NCBI RefSeq assembly: GCF_016722965.1
Contig: NZ_JAEQNB010000003.1
Location: forward strand, 310,001-374,000
Source of the DNA: Tumebacillus amylolyticus
GTDB lineage: Bacteria > Bacillota > Bacilli > Tumebacillales > Tumebacillaceae
Length of the DNA stretch: 64,000 bases
Direction of reading: 5' to 3'
Shown here: positions 50,499-59,380 of the stretch, piece by piece
How positions within the stretch are numbered: the first letter of the stretch is position 1
Layout: every line of letters starts with the position of its first letter
Notes under the pieces: model-generated
What the model was told of the DNA's origin: nothing
What the model saw: only the letters and a program-made list of their open reading frames with translations
Databases searched by the model: none
Made by a program: the position numbers and the translations under genes

Positions 50499-50717
50499 TC
50501 ACTTGCGGAACTCGATCTGCAAACGCAATCCCTGTTCGACGAAGGAAAACTGCAAATCGTACAGGTGGTAGTCACGCAATTCCGGTTGTTCGTTTCGAAC
50601 CACTTGCACACCTTGGTGCAAGGAGTGAATCAAATCGTCAAGCCGCAGCACTTCACCGCGACCGGGAAGGTCTTGCACCATTCGCTCCACGGTCAACCGT
50701 CGTTCTGTCCCTGTCAT
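50499..50717 (-). CDS. Hypothetical protein, 72 aa, between yqeH and aroE
   Basis: A 72-residue soluble protein (RLTVERMVQDLPGRGEVLRL, LIHSLHQGVQVV, DYHLYDLQFSFVEQGLRLQ). GGGGGGAG precedes ATG 50717. It lies 93 bases after yqeH and just before a terminator, a position with no counterpart in the Bacillus subtilis cluster as I remember it. Not recognised. Confidence 0.6.
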   Translation of the reverse strand: MTGTERRLTVERMVQDLPGRGEVLRLDDLIHSLHQGVQVVRNEQPELRDYHLYDLQFSFVEQGLRLQIEFRK

Positions 50718-50810
50718 GCGCCCAAACTCCCCCCATGTTGTCGAACTGTCGAAAAACGCGTGTACCCTAGATTATGGGAGGACAGGGTTTGAATATGACA
50801 GGGTTTTCGA

Positions 50811-51947
50811 CTAGATGAGCGCGCGGCGGGTATGTACGTCGACGCCCTTGGGCGCATGAACTTTGACCGTCGTATAGTGCTGACCGCGCAGAGTGACCCA
50901 GCCGATGCCGGAGATCACGATGTCTTGCGGATGGCCGGATTTGAGCGTGAAGGAATGCGTCACCCAGTTTGTGAGCACCGGGTTGATTTCTTCGCCCTCA
51001 TACGGCGGCGTCAACAACGTGCCGAGATGTTTCTCGTACAACTCGTCTGCGTTCTCCAACTTCGTGCGGTGAACGTTCAACTGGTTTGCACAGTAGAAGG
51101 TAAAGCCTTGCTTCGGGCCTTCCACGTAGTCAACGCGTGCGAGTCCGCCGAGGAACAGCGCTTGGTTGTCATTGAGTTGGAAGGTCTTCGGATTGATGTA
51201 CTCCTCAGGCGTGATGTCGCGCAAGCCTTTCGGAGAGACGAGGTCGGTCAAGCGGTGCGTCGTCATGATCCCCGGCGTGTCGATGATCGAACCATGGCCC
51301 GGCAGATCGATGCGGATCGTAGACAGCGTGGTGCCCGGATAGCGCGAGGTGGTCAGTTCGGCCCCCTCTTCCTCTCCGAAACTGTTCAGCAGGCCGTTGA
51401 TCAGCGTGGACTTGCCAACGTTCGCCGTCCCGACGACATAGACGTCACGGTTGCCGACGCGGGCTTCGATAGCCGTCTTGACGTTCTCGATCTCGATGCG
51501 TTTCTTTGCCGAGACGAGGAAGATCTGGTCGACTGCAACCCCTTGCTTTTTCACCTCATGAGCCAGCCAGTTTTCGACGCGCTCCCAGTTGGTGCTGCGC
51601 GGGAGCAAGTCGGCTTTGTTGGCGACGAGGAGAATCGGGTTCTTGCCGACGTATTTTTTGATATCCTTCACCCACGAGCCGGCGAAGTCGAACAGGTCGA
51701 CCACTTTGACGACGAGCGCGTTGCGGCGGCCGATGTCGGAGAGAATCTTCTGAAAGCCTTCGTTGTTCAGCGGCACGGGAGCCACTTCGTTGTAATGCTT
51801 GATCCGGTAGCAGCGTTGGCAAACCGGGTTCTCGCGCTCGATGACAGAGTTCAGCGGAGCGTAGCCCGGTTCAGACTTCTCCTCCGTTTGGATGGCGATG
51901 CCGCAACCACTGCAAGTCAGGTCGAGATCATGATCATGTTGAGACAT
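50811..51947 (-). CDS. yqeH: Ribosome biogenesis GTPase YqeH (circularly permuted)
   Basis: A 378-residue GTPase needed for 30S assembly. An N-terminal zinc finger (CSGCGI and CQRCYRI) is followed by GTPase motifs in permuted order: G4 NKADLL, G5-like SAKK, then G1 GTANVGKST, G2 region and G3 DTPG. The C-terminal domain binds RNA. Ten bases after yqeG, so they are co-transcribed. Confidence 0.95.
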   Translation of the reverse strand: MSQHDHDLDLTCSGCGIAIQTEEKSEPGYAPLNSVIERENPVCQRCYRIKHYNEVAPVPLNNEGFQKILSDIGRRNALVVKVVDLFDFAGSWVKDIKKYVGKNPILLVANKADLLPRSTNWERVENWLAHEVKKQGVAVDQIFLVSAKKRIEIENVKTAIEARVGNRDVYVVGTANVGKSTLINGLLNSFGEEEGAELTTSRYPGTTLSTIRIDLPGHGSIIDTPGIMTTHRLTDLVSPKGLRDITPEEYINPKTFQLNDNQALFLGGLARVDYVEGPKQGFTFYCANQLNVHRTKLENADELYEKHLGTLLTPPYEGEEINPVLTNWVTHSFTLKSGHPQDIVISGIGWVTLRGQHYTTVKVHAPKGVDVHTRRALI

Positions 51948-51957
51948 GTTGGTTTCT

Positions 51958-52470
51958 TCACTCCCAAGGTATCATTCCGCGTCTGCGCAAGATTGAGAAC
52001 GCGATGCGCTCCATCGCACGCAGCACTTTGGTGCCGATAAATTCCTTCTCGCCCACGGGAACGACGAGAATGGTGTACATGCCCATTCTGTTCCCGCCAA
52101 GCACGTCTGTAAACAGTTGGTCGCCGATGACCACCGTGTCTTCGCGCTTCGTGCCAAGCACTTCAAGAGCGCGGTGAAACGGCGTGTTGCTCGGTTTCTT
52201 GGCCTTGGCAACCCACGGGATGTTCAAGGGCTTTGCGAAGCGCTCCACCCGTTGATGATTGTTGTTGGAGACGATGCAGACTTTGATGCCGTAAGTATCG
52301 CGCACATGGTCGAGCCATTGCAAGATCTTCGGCGTCGCATCCGGTTCGTCCCATCTGACCAGCGTGTTGTCAAGGTCAGTGATGATGCCGCGAACGCCTC
52401 GTGCTTTCAGTTGTTCGAGATCGATCTCGTACACCGATTCCACGAAGAGGCTGGGTACCAAACGACGCAT
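51958..52470 (-). CDS. yqeG: YqeG-family HAD-IIIA phosphatase
   Basis: A 170-residue HAD protein with intact motif I TDLDNTL (Asp32 and Asp34), motif II IVSNNNHQR, a Lys in KAKKPSN and motif IV GDQLFTDVLGGN. The likely role is dephosphorylation of a small phosphate ester such as phosphatidylglycerophosphate, by analogy with related HAD proteins; not proven. First gene of the cluster with yqeH. Compare the Asn-containing copy at 35489-36013. Confidence 0.92.
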   Translation of the reverse strand: MRRLVPSLFVESVYEIDLEQLKARGVRGIITDLDNTLVRWDEPDATPKILQWLDHVRDTYGIKVCIVSNNNHQRVERFAKPLNIPWVAKAKKPSNTPFHRALEVLGTKREDTVVIGDQLFTDVLGGNRMGMYTILVVPVGEKEFIGTKVLRAMERIAFSILRRRGMIPWE

Positions 52471-52541
52471 GGTGTCTCACCTCATGTTTAGGTATGTCCG
52501 TCACTTGTTGAGAATATCATACAAGTTCCGAATAAAAAAGG

Positions 52542-52576
52542 AAAAAACCTCTGTGCCCGGCTCGAGCGTAGGACAG
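52542..52576 (-). terminator. Terminator downstream of the HD-GYP gene
   Basis: AAAAAACCTCTGT and ACAGAGGTTTTTT pair around a GC-rich loop. The remaining part of the gap 52471-52671 is AT-rich and should hold the yqeG promoter (TATGAT near 52518). Confidence 0.82.
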
Positions 52577-52671
52577 AGGTTTTTTCGAATACATCTACTG
52601 TTGTACTATTGTTATTAGACAGAAGTGTGGAAAAATCCTTTTCGACATCGCTTGGTATTTCTTGTCCCTTT

Positions 52672-54198
52672 TTAGACAACTGTGCCGAGAGATGTTTTTT
52701 CGTCCTCCTGCGATTCCCGTTGCTGTTGAAGGTCGATGAACATCTGAGCGAATTCCGGGTCCCATTGGGTGCCTTTGCCATCTGCGAGGATGGCGAGGGC
52801 TTTTTCTACAGGCATGCCCTTGCGGTACGGGCGGTCGGACGTCATCGCGTCAAACGCATCCGCCACCGCCATGATCCGTCCGAACAGCGGAATCTCAAGG
52901 CCTGCGAGACCATCCGGATAGCCACGCCCGTCATAGCGTTCGTGGTGGGAACGCACGCCCGGCAACAACGGAGCCATCGCTTCGACCGGCTGAATCTGCA
53001 AGAGAATCGCTTCGCCAAGCACCGGATGGAGTTTGATCTGCGCGAACTCTTCGTCGGTGAGCTTGCCCTCTTTGAGCAGGACATTGTCGCGAATGCCGAT
53101 CTTGCCGATGTCGTGCAAGAGCGCAGATTTGTTCAGCAGATCCAGTTGTTCCGGTATCATGCCGTACGCACCCCCAATCTGCACGGAGTATTTGGCAACG
53201 CGCATGGAGTGACCTGCTGTGTAAGGGTCACGAGCGTCGAGGGCTGCGGCGAGGGTGGCGAAGTAGGACTCCAACAGTTGTGTATTGTGTTCGTCACGGA
53301 TGCGCAAGTCGGTCACCATGCGGTTGAAGCCGGTGATCAGCCGTGAGAATTCGTCAGAGTACAAGTCGGACGCTTGCACGGTAAACCGACCGCGCTGGAC
53401 TTGGCGCATCATCTCTTGCAACTCTTCGACCGGTTGCTGAACGGCTCGTGCCATCAGCACCGCACTTGCCCCCGAGAAGGCCACACCGAGCAAGAGAACG
53501 AGGAGTGCCCATTGCCAGTACCCGTCGAACAGATTCGACGTCTCCGCCAATCGGATGTTGGTAGCAAGACCAAACAACATCGTCGGAATCGTCCCGATCA
53601 ACAGCGCCGAGAGCGTATACTTGCGGCGGGTGGAGACGAGCACTTCCCCGTTGAGCGAGAGGTCGAGCGAGAACTCCTGCAAACTCCATGTGCGCAAGTA
53701 GGAGAGCATCGGACGAATCGCTTCGGTCGTCAAGTAGAACTCGATCATCGCATGCATCAGCGAGACGAGCACACAGCCCAGACTCGCCAACCAGATCATG
53801 CGGTACGGCAGATGCAACCACCCGTAGGAGATGGAAGCCACCGAGAGGACAACTCCCGGGATCGTGAAGCCGAGCATATGCGGACCGAGCGTCCGCTTGA
53901 CGGTGAGCAACGGCATGCTGTGCAAACGAAGGTACGCCTGCTCGACATCTTGCACCGAACGGGATTGCCGCAGGAAAACATGGCGAATCGGCGCAATCTG
54001 GCGGAGGAACCAGAATCCCTCCACCGTAAACATACACGCAAGGGAAATCGCGAGGATGACCACCATGGTCAACATGTCTCTCTCTTGCAATTCCAAGGTG
54101 GAAAACATATAGAGACCGCCGATTCCAAATACGGCGACCATTGATCCGAGGAAATAATTGCGAACTAACGTGCGAAGGAAACGTTGGTAGATGGACAT
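52672..54198 (-). CDS. Membrane HD-GYP domain protein (c-di-GMP phosphodiesterase type)
   Basis: A 508-residue protein. Two sets of membrane helices cover about residues 10-75 and 125-275, a HAMP-like linker lies at about 275-330 (AVQQPVEELQEMM), and the C-terminal HD-GYP domain covers about 345-490 with GHSMRVAKYS, LLHDIGKIGI, HHERYDGRGYPDGL and DAFDAMTSDRPYRK. All metal and GYP residues are present, so c-di-GMP hydrolysis is expected. ATG 54198 was chosen; the longer frame adds 48 residues without a site. The sensory input is probably within the membrane. Confidence 0.9.
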   Translation of the reverse strand: MSIYQRFLRTLVRNYFLGSMVAVFGIGGLYMFSTLELQERDMLTMVVILAISLACMFTVEGFWFLRQIAPIRHVFLRQSRSVQDVEQAYLRLHSMPLLTVKRTLGPHMLGFTIPGVVLSVASISYGWLHLPYRMIWLASLGCVLVSLMHAMIEFYLTTEAIRPMLSYLRTWSLQEFSLDLSLNGEVLVSTRRKYTLSALLIGTIPTMLFGLATNIRLAETSNLFDGYWQWALLVLLLGVAFSGASAVLMARAVQQPVEELQEMMRQVQRGRFTVQASDLYSDEFSRLITGFNRMVTDLRIRDEHNTQLLESYFATLAAALDARDPYTAGHSMRVAKYSVQIGGAYGMIPEQLDLLNKSALLHDIGKIGIRDNVLLKEGKLTDEEFAQIKLHPVLGEAILLQIQPVEAMAPLLPGVRSHHERYDGRGYPDGLAGLEIPLFGRIMAVADAFDAMTSDRPYRKGMPVEKALAILADGKGTQWDPEFAQMFIDLQQQRESQEDEKTSLGTVV

Positions 54199-54313
54199 GT
54201 ATTCAACCTGCCTTCGTCTTGAGTCGGGTAACGTGCTTGTACAGTTTCGGTGAGGGCGGGTCGAACTCCTGCTGTAGAACGTATGAAGAACGAACCGGAG
54301 ACATTCCTTGCAT

Positions 54314-54354
54314 AAAAAAAGCTGCGACCGAGTAGCGGCCACAGCTTCTTTTTG
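54314..54354 (-). terminator. Terminator of the cstA-ybdD operon
   Basis: AAGCTG / CAGCTT stem with an inner GGCC-type pairing and a seven-T run on the minus strand, adjoining the stop at 54355. Confidence 0.75.
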
Positions 54355-54549
54355 CTAACAACAGCGGGTGACTTCCCCGGAATCGTAGCGTTCCTTCAAG
54401 CGTTGCAAGTAAAAGTCGCGCTCCGAGAGCGGTTCTTGGTCGGGATGGGTGGCGTTGTGATGCTCAAGATACTTTTCATAGTCGGGCATCCCGAAAATCG
54501 TCTTCACCGAGGAACGCGCCTTGCTCATCCAGACGAGGGCGTTCTTCAT
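54355..54549 (-). CDS. YbdD/YjiX family small protein
   Basis: A 64-residue protein with the family pattern FGMPDYEKYLEHHNATHPD, LSERDFYLQRLKERY and a C-terminal Cys-Cys. It regularly follows cstA-type genes and is thought to modulate the transporter. Starts 23 bases after the cstA stop. Confidence 0.9.
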   Translation of the reverse strand: MKNALVWMSKARSSVKTIFGMPDYEKYLEHHNATHPDQEPLSERDFYLQRLKERYDSGEVTRCC

Positions 54550-54572
54550 AACGCACCCCTCCTCTTTTGAGA

Positions 54573-56645
54573 TTAGAGATTCAAGTTTTGGTTGGTGGAC
54601 TGGATAAACGGTGTCTCCGAAAGCGGCGGAGTCTTGCGGCCGGAGAGAATTTGAATCCAGACCCGAGCTGCGTCGAGCACGATCAATACGACAATCGCCA
54701 TGAAGATCCCGCAGACTACTGCGTCGAGACGGTCGTTGAAAATGATCTGGTTCATCTGAGCGGTCGTCTTCGCCGGTGCCAGCAATTTGCCGGCATCAAG
54801 CGATGCTTGGTACTTGTCAGCATGGACGAGGAAGCCGATCTTGAGGTCTTGCGAGAAGATCTTCATCCAGCCGGCTGCAAGCGTCGTGGTGAGCAACCAG
54901 ATCAGCGGAATGACGGTGACCCATACGTGTTTGACTTTGCCCGATTTGAGCAGGAACGTAGTCCCGACGGTAAGCGCGATCCCCGCAAGCATCTGGTTGG
55001 AAATCCCGAACATCGCCCACAGCGAGTTGATCCCGCCGAGCGGATCGATAACGCCCGCGTAGAGGAAGTACCCCCATCCGGCCGTAATCAACGCAGAGGC
55101 AAAGATATTCGCGAACACATTATCGGTGCGGCCCATTGCCGGAACGATGTTGCCAAGCAAGTCTTGGAACATGAAGCGACCGATCCGGGTACCTGCGTCG
55201 ATCGTGGTCAAGATGAACACCGCTTCAAACAGAATCGCGAAATGATACCAGAACGCGGTCATCGCGGAACCGCCGAGGAACTTGGTGAAGATCGCCGCCA
55301 TGCCGACTGCAAGCGCCGGAGCGCCGCCGGTACGAGCGAGAATCGAGTTCTCGCCAACGTCCTTCGCCCATTGGGTGAGGGTCGCGGCGTCAACGGTGAA
55401 ACCGAGCTTCTGGATGGCGATGACCGCCGAGTTGACGTCAGCGCCAAGCACGGCTGCCGGAGAGTTGATCGCGAAGTAGACGCCCGGCGTGAGCGCACAA
55501 GCGGCGATCAACGCCATGATGGCAACACCGGACTCCATCAGCATACCGCCGTACCCGATGAAGCGTGCGTGGGATTCCTTTTGCACCATTTTCGGCGTGG
55601 TGCCCGACGAAACGAGAGCGTGGAAACCGGAAATCGCCCCACATGCGATCGTGATGAACAGGAACGGGAACAACGGACCTGCAAAGACCGGGCCGGAGCC
55701 GTCGAGGAAGCTCGTGATCTTCGGCATGTGGATCTCCGGACGGACGATCAAGATACCGATCGCGAGCAAACCGATGGTGCCGATCTTCAAGAACGAAGAC
55801 AAGTAGTCGCGCGGTGCAAGCAAGAGCCAAACCGGCAAGATGGAAGCGATGAAGCCATACCCCATGAGCATCCACGCGAGGGTGGTTTTCTCATAGTCAA
55901 AGTAGTGCGCGATGGACGAATCAGCCACAACTTGGCCGAAATAAAGTGCGAGCATCAACAGAACGAACCCGATCACGGAGCCTTCCAAGACGCGACCCGG
56001 ACGGATGAAGCGCATGTACACGCCCATGAACAGAGCGATCGGAAGCGTTGCGAACACTGTGAAGGTAGCCCACGGAGAATGGAACATCGCATTGACGACG
56101 ACCATTGCCAGAACTGCGATCAAAATGACCATGATCGCCAAGACACCGACCAAAGCGAGTGTGCCGCCAAACGGCCCGATCTCGTCTTTGGCAATTTGAC
56201 CGAGCGATTTCCCGTTGCGGCGCATCGAGCCGAACAGAATCACGAAGTCTTGGACGGCACCGCCGAGCACGACGCCGACGAGAATCCAGATCATGCCGGG
56301 CAAGTACCCCATCTGCGCGGCGAGGATCGGACCGACCAACGGACCGGCACCTGCAATCGCTGCGAAGTGGTGACCGAACAACACCCACTTGTTGGTGGGG
56401 ACATAGTCTTTGCCGTCGTCGTTGATTTCAGCAGGCGTTGCCCGCTTGTCATCGAGGCCAAAGACGTTTTTCGCCATGTATTTCGAGTAGAAGCGATACC
56501 CGATGGCATACGTGCAGACGGCTGCGATGACGATCCAAGATGCGGAAATCGTCTCGCCGTTGTTGATCGCAAGCAGCGCAAACGCTACGCCGCCGAGGAC
56601 TGAGACCACCGTCCAGATCAGGATCGAGAGCAAATTTTTGTTCAC
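54573..56645 (-). CDS. cstA: Carbon starvation protein CstA, peptide/pyruvate transporter
   Basis: A 690-residue membrane protein with about 16-18 helices and family motifs FGHHFAAIAGAGPLVGP, GAVQDFVILFGSMR and SSGTTPKMV. CstA/BtsT proteins import peptides or pyruvate when carbon is scarce. GTG 56645 follows GGGGGAG with 9-base spacing; longer frames have no site. A cre-like box over the transcription start suggests catabolite repression. Co-transcribed with the YbdD-like gene. Confidence 0.93.
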   Translation of the reverse strand: MNKNLLSILIWTVVSVLGGVAFALLAINNGETISASWIVIAAVCTYAIGYRFYSKYMAKNVFGLDDKRATPAEINDDGKDYVPTNKWVLFGHHFAAIAGAGPLVGPILAAQMGYLPGMIWILVGVVLGGAVQDFVILFGSMRRNGKSLGQIAKDEIGPFGGTLALVGVLAIMVILIAVLAMVVVNAMFHSPWATFTVFATLPIALFMGVYMRFIRPGRVLEGSVIGFVLLMLALYFGQVVADSSIAHYFDYEKTTLAWMLMGYGFIASILPVWLLLAPRDYLSSFLKIGTIGLLAIGILIVRPEIHMPKITSFLDGSGPVFAGPLFPFLFITIACGAISGFHALVSSGTTPKMVQKESHARFIGYGGMLMESGVAIMALIAACALTPGVYFAINSPAAVLGADVNSAVIAIQKLGFTVDAATLTQWAKDVGENSILARTGGAPALAVGMAAIFTKFLGGSAMTAFWYHFAILFEAVFILTTIDAGTRIGRFMFQDLLGNIVPAMGRTDNVFANIFASALITAGWGYFLYAGVIDPLGGINSLWAMFGISNQMLAGIALTVGTTFLLKSGKVKHVWVTVIPLIWLLTTTLAAGWMKIFSQDLKIGFLVHADKYQASLDAGKLLAPAKTTAQMNQIIFNDRLDAVVCGIFMAIVVLIVLDAARVWIQILSGRKTPPLSETPFIQSTNQNLNL

Positions 56646-56679
56646 GGTGTGAAGCTCCCCCTTCAAGTAACGGAATATA

Positions 56680-56706
56680 TGAAACCGTTTTACTATTAGA
56701 ATTATA
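56680..56706 (-). promoter_or_regulatory. cstA promoter with overlapping cre-like (CcpA) site
   Basis: TATAAT lies at 56706-56701. Immediately downstream, 56680-56693 (TGAAACCGTTTTAC on the plus strand) matches 12 of 14 positions of the cre consensus TGWAANCGNTNWCA and would cover the transcription start. The -35 is poor. Confidence 0.55.
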
Positions 56707-56739
56707 CGACAACTTTGTGAAATTATCATCCTTATCGAT

Positions 56740-56772
56740 AAAAAAACCGACCGTTTCGGATCCGGTCGGTTC
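56740..56772 (-). terminator. Terminator of the NlpC/P60 gene
   Basis: AACCGACCG / CGGTCGGTT stem with a seven-T run on the minus strand. Confidence 0.88.
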
Positions 56773-56779
56773 TAAACGC

Positions 56780-57472
56780 TTATAGATAGGAACGAGCTCC
56801 GATGTAACGCGGGCCCCAATAGCTGTCGTGGAGAGAGTCGATCTTCACACCGTGCGAAGACGTCGCGGAGATGAACTGGTCGTTGCCGATGTAGAGACCC
56901 ACATGGGTCGCACCAGCGCCGTAGGTGGTGAAGAACACGAGATCGCCCGCTTTGAGCGAGTCAACGCCGGAGCCGCTTGCGTACATGTCAGCTGCCGTGC
57001 GCGGTGCGGAGACGTCGTACTGTGACAGAACATAGCCGACGAAGCCGGAGCAATCAAAGCCGGACGGAGTGCGCCCGCCCCATGCATACGGGGTGCCGAG
57101 GTACTTCTCAGCCGTGTCGATGACTTGATCTGCTGTGGTCGTGCCTTTCGCAGCGCGGAGTTTCGACGCAGCTGCTTGAATCGCCGGGCCGGTTTCCGTG
57201 CCCACTTTGCCGTTGACTTCGATTCCGTGGTCGCGTTGGAACGCGCGAACGGCGTCTGCGGTGATCTCACCGTAGTAGCCGGTGTTCTCCGGGTATGTAA
57301 AGTAGCCGAGCAGTCGGAGGTCCGCCTGCACTTGAGTAACATCATTGCCGGTCGATCCAATGGTGATGAGGGTCTGTCCGTACGGAACAGCTGCATGTGC
57401 TTGCACAGTAGACAGAGACGGCGCAACAAAGACGAGGGCAGCAACAAACAAAGCTTGTACAATACGCTTCAA
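56780..57472 (-). CDS. Secreted NlpC/P60 cell-wall endopeptidase with PG-binding domain
   Basis: A 230-residue exported enzyme. A signal peptide (about 1-27, ending VQAHA) is followed by a PG-binding-1 domain (DVTQVQADLRLLGYF, YGEITADAVRAFQRDHG) and an NlpC/P60 domain with catalytic Cys in GFDCSGFVGYVL, His in ATHVGLYIG and a later His in SSHGVKIDSL. It cleaves wall peptides. TTG 57472 is the likely start, with GGGGAGG upstream; the longer frame to 57736 would translate the riboswitch. Controlled by the c-di-AMP leader at 57494-57603. Confidence 0.92.
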   Translation of the reverse strand: MKRIVQALFVAALVFVAPSLSTVQAHAAVPYGQTLITIGSTGNDVTQVQADLRLLGYFTYPENTGYYGEITADAVRAFQRDHGIEVNGKVGTETGPAIQAAASKLRAAKGTTTADQVIDTAEKYLGTPYAWGGRTPSGFDCSGFVGYVLSQYDVSAPRTAADMYASGSGVDSLKAGDLVFFTTYGAGATHVGLYIGNDQFISATSSHGVKIDSLHDSYWGPRYIGARSYL

Positions 57473-57493
57473 AATGAAATTTCCTCCCCAAGC

Positions 57494-57603
57494 GGCCTCC
57501 GAGGTTAGTTGACGGGTTCGGGTCGAGAGTAACCCTTCCGCCCGCAGGCGGTTCACCCCATGAAAATAAGTCCCCCGTACTGGTTTGCTTACCAGATTCG
57601 GCC
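57494..57603 (-). promoter_or_regulatory. c-di-AMP riboswitch (ydaO-yuaA type)
   Basis: The minus strand contains, in order, CGAATCTGG, GTACGGGGGACTTATTTT, GGGGTGAACCGCC, GGCGGAAGGGTTACTC, ACCCGAACCCGTCAACTAAC and CTCGGAGGCC, the conserved blocks of the ydaO class, closed by a GGCC helix. It stands 22 bases before the start of a wall hydrolase, its usual target in Bacillales. High c-di-AMP is expected to turn the gene off. Confidence 0.92.
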
Positions 57604-57620
57604 AATTTCGACATGATGAA

Positions 57621-57649
57621 AGTCTACCATACAAATTGTCAGAAATCAA
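57621..57649 (-). promoter_or_regulatory. Promoter of the riboswitch-controlled hydrolase
   Basis: TTGATT (57649-57644), 17 bases, TAGACT (57626-57621), directly upstream of the riboswitch. Confidence 0.65.
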
Positions 57650-57720
57650 CGAAATGAGAGATTCTAGGCAGAAAATAATTTCGACAAGTGAAAGATCAAG
57701 AATGAAAGCGATTTCAAAAT

Positions 57721-57758
57721 AAAAACGGTCTCTCATTCGCCGTCCGCGAAGTGAGAGA
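57721..57758 (-). terminator. Terminator of the PTS operon, overlapping the IIC stop
   Basis: TCTCTCA-TTCGC / GCGAA-TGAGAGA stem followed by CCGTTTTTATTTT on the minus strand. The stem includes the last codons and stop of the IIC gene. Confidence 0.75.
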
Positions 57759-59073
57759 TCTTTTTTTCATAGAGTTTGAAGAACGGATAGTAGATCAGCC
57801 CTGCGATCACGAGGTCCACACCTTGCAACACAGCTCCCCGCCACGAACCGTCCGCGAGAAAGCCTCCGAGAAACACCGGCATCGTCAGCGGCGGTTGTAC
57901 GGTCGGCACAGGGACGAGCCCGGTGTGCATCGCGAGGAAGTTCACCGTCACGATCACCGTGGGAGCCAACAAGAGCGGCAGGACGAGGATGGGGTTTAAC
58001 GCAATCGGTACGCCGAACACGACAGGCTCGTTGATGTTGAACAGCCCCGGCACCAGCGCCACTCGCCCGACCTGTTTCAACTGCTGGACTTTCGATCGTA
58101 ACAGAAAGAACACCAACGGAAGCGTCGCCCCCGAACCGCCCAAGTGCGCATACATATGAAAAAACGGCTCCGACACGATGTGTGTCGCCGGCTCCCCTGC
58201 TCCCAGCGCTTGGATGTTCTCACTGAGGTTGGTCTGCCAAAGCGGGTAGGCGACCGAAGAAACGACGTTCATCCCGTGGATTCCGACCGCCCAGAGCAAC
58301 ATCATCAGCCAAATCTGCAAGATCGCGGAAGGCAACGTATCTGAGGCTTGCACGAGGAAGCTCAGTTTCGCCATGACGACCTGCGGCAAGGTCAAGGCCG
58401 TTGCCGGGTCGAGCGGGTGCGGCGAAAACGTTGTCGTCACCCACCATTCCAGCAGAAACGCACCTCCCACCGCGAGAAAGGCAGGAATCATCATCTCAAA
58501 CGACTTTGAGACGTTCGGCGGGACGGCGGGCGGCATCTTGAGGATCAATCCGCGCCGGAGCAGAAAGCGATTGAGTTCTGCGACACCGATGCCGGTCAGC
58601 ATCGACACAAACAGCCCCACCGCGCCGAGATTGTCGAGAAATTGATCGAGCCGGATCGCGTGCAATCCGATGAGATGCCCCTCCTGTCGAACGCCCACCG
58701 GCAGGCAGAACACCAACAGTGTCGCCATCGCCATCAACCCCACTCGCCCGCCGTCGATCTTGTAGTGCTTGGCGAGACTTTCGGCAACCCCGTAGCAGAC
58801 CCAGAACGCAATGAGACCGAATGTGAGCTGAAACGGAACCATCAGCATCGGTCGAGCGTCGGTCAACCACGCATTGATTGCCCCCAGCACGCCGTCCTGA
58901 ATGCCTTCGGGCAGTGGAGGAATGGCAAAGATCAAGAAAATCGAGCCGACGATGATCATCGGCAACGCGCTTCCAATAAAAGCATTGCGGATCGCCTGCA
59001 TATAGCGGTTCTCCACGACCCGTGCAGTCACGGGCAAAATCGTGCGTTCCATGAAAAGCAGGAGTTTGTTCAT
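57733..59073 (-). CDS. PTS sugar transporter subunit IIC (lactose/cellobiose family)
   Basis: A 446-residue membrane permease with around ten helices, the conserved GLFNINEPVVFGVPIALNP loop and an NLG-rich N-terminal half. The family moves cellobiose, chitobiose, lactose or oligosaccharides with phosphorylation. Four bases after the IIB gene. No IIA gene is present in the window, so IIA must come from elsewhere. Substrate not determinable. Confidence 0.92.
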   Translation of the reverse strand: MNKLLLFMERTILPVTARVVENRYMQAIRNAFIGSALPMIIVGSIFLIFAIPPLPEGIQDGVLGAINAWLTDARPMLMVPFQLTFGLIAFWVCYGVAESLAKHYKIDGGRVGLMAMATLLVFCLPVGVRQEGHLIGLHAIRLDQFLDNLGAVGLFVSMLTGIGVAELNRFLLRRGLILKMPPAVPPNVSKSFEMMIPAFLAVGGAFLLEWWVTTTFSPHPLDPATALTLPQVVMAKLSFLVQASDTLPSAILQIWLMMLLWAVGIHGMNVVSSVAYPLWQTNLSENIQALGAGEPATHIVSEPFFHMYAHLGGSGATLPLVFFLLRSKVQQLKQVGRVALVPGLFNINEPVVFGVPIALNPILVLPLLLAPTVIVTVNFLAMHTGLVPVPTVQPPLTMPVFLGGFLADGSWRGAVLQGVDLVIAGLIYYPFFKLYEKKISHFADGE

Positions 59074-59077
59074 GAGG

Positions 59078-59380
59078 TCAGACTCCCTGCTCCATCAAGG
59101 CAAGCGCTTGACGCAACGCCCCAGCACCATCGGCGAGCGCGTAGGTCCGGCCCTCAATCACGCCGGCCGGGCGACCGTGAGCGGCGATCGAGTTCATCAA
59201 ATAGCGCACTTGCGGCGCAATCAAGAACACATCCGCCTCCTCCACGTGATCCTGGACTTCATTGCTGCCAATCGCCCGAATCTGCGCTTGTACACCCGCT
59301 TCCTTGGCGGCCGTCTCCATCGAGTTCACCAGAAGCGACGTGGACAGGCCAAAGGAGCAAACCAACACGATGCTGTTCAT
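59078..59380 (-). CDS. PTS sugar transporter subunit IIB (lactose/cellobiose family)
   Basis: A 100-residue phosphocarrier with the active Cys8 in VCSFGLSTSLLV (family CxxGxSTSLL). Its ATG overlaps the stop of the large regulator (ATGA), so regulator, IIB and IIC are one translational unit. It passes phosphate from IIA to the sugar in IIC. Confidence 0.9.
   Translation of the reverse strand: MNSIVLVCSFGLSTSLLVNSMETAAKEAGVQAQIRAIGSNEVQDHVEEADVFLIAPQVRYLMNSIAAHGRPAGVIEGRTYALADGAGALRQALALMEQGV

Noticed and set aside
54567-56603. 678-residue plus-strand frame opposite cstA
   Set aside because: Highly charged Arg/Asp/Glu/His composition expected from the antisense of a hydrophobic protein; no ribosome site.
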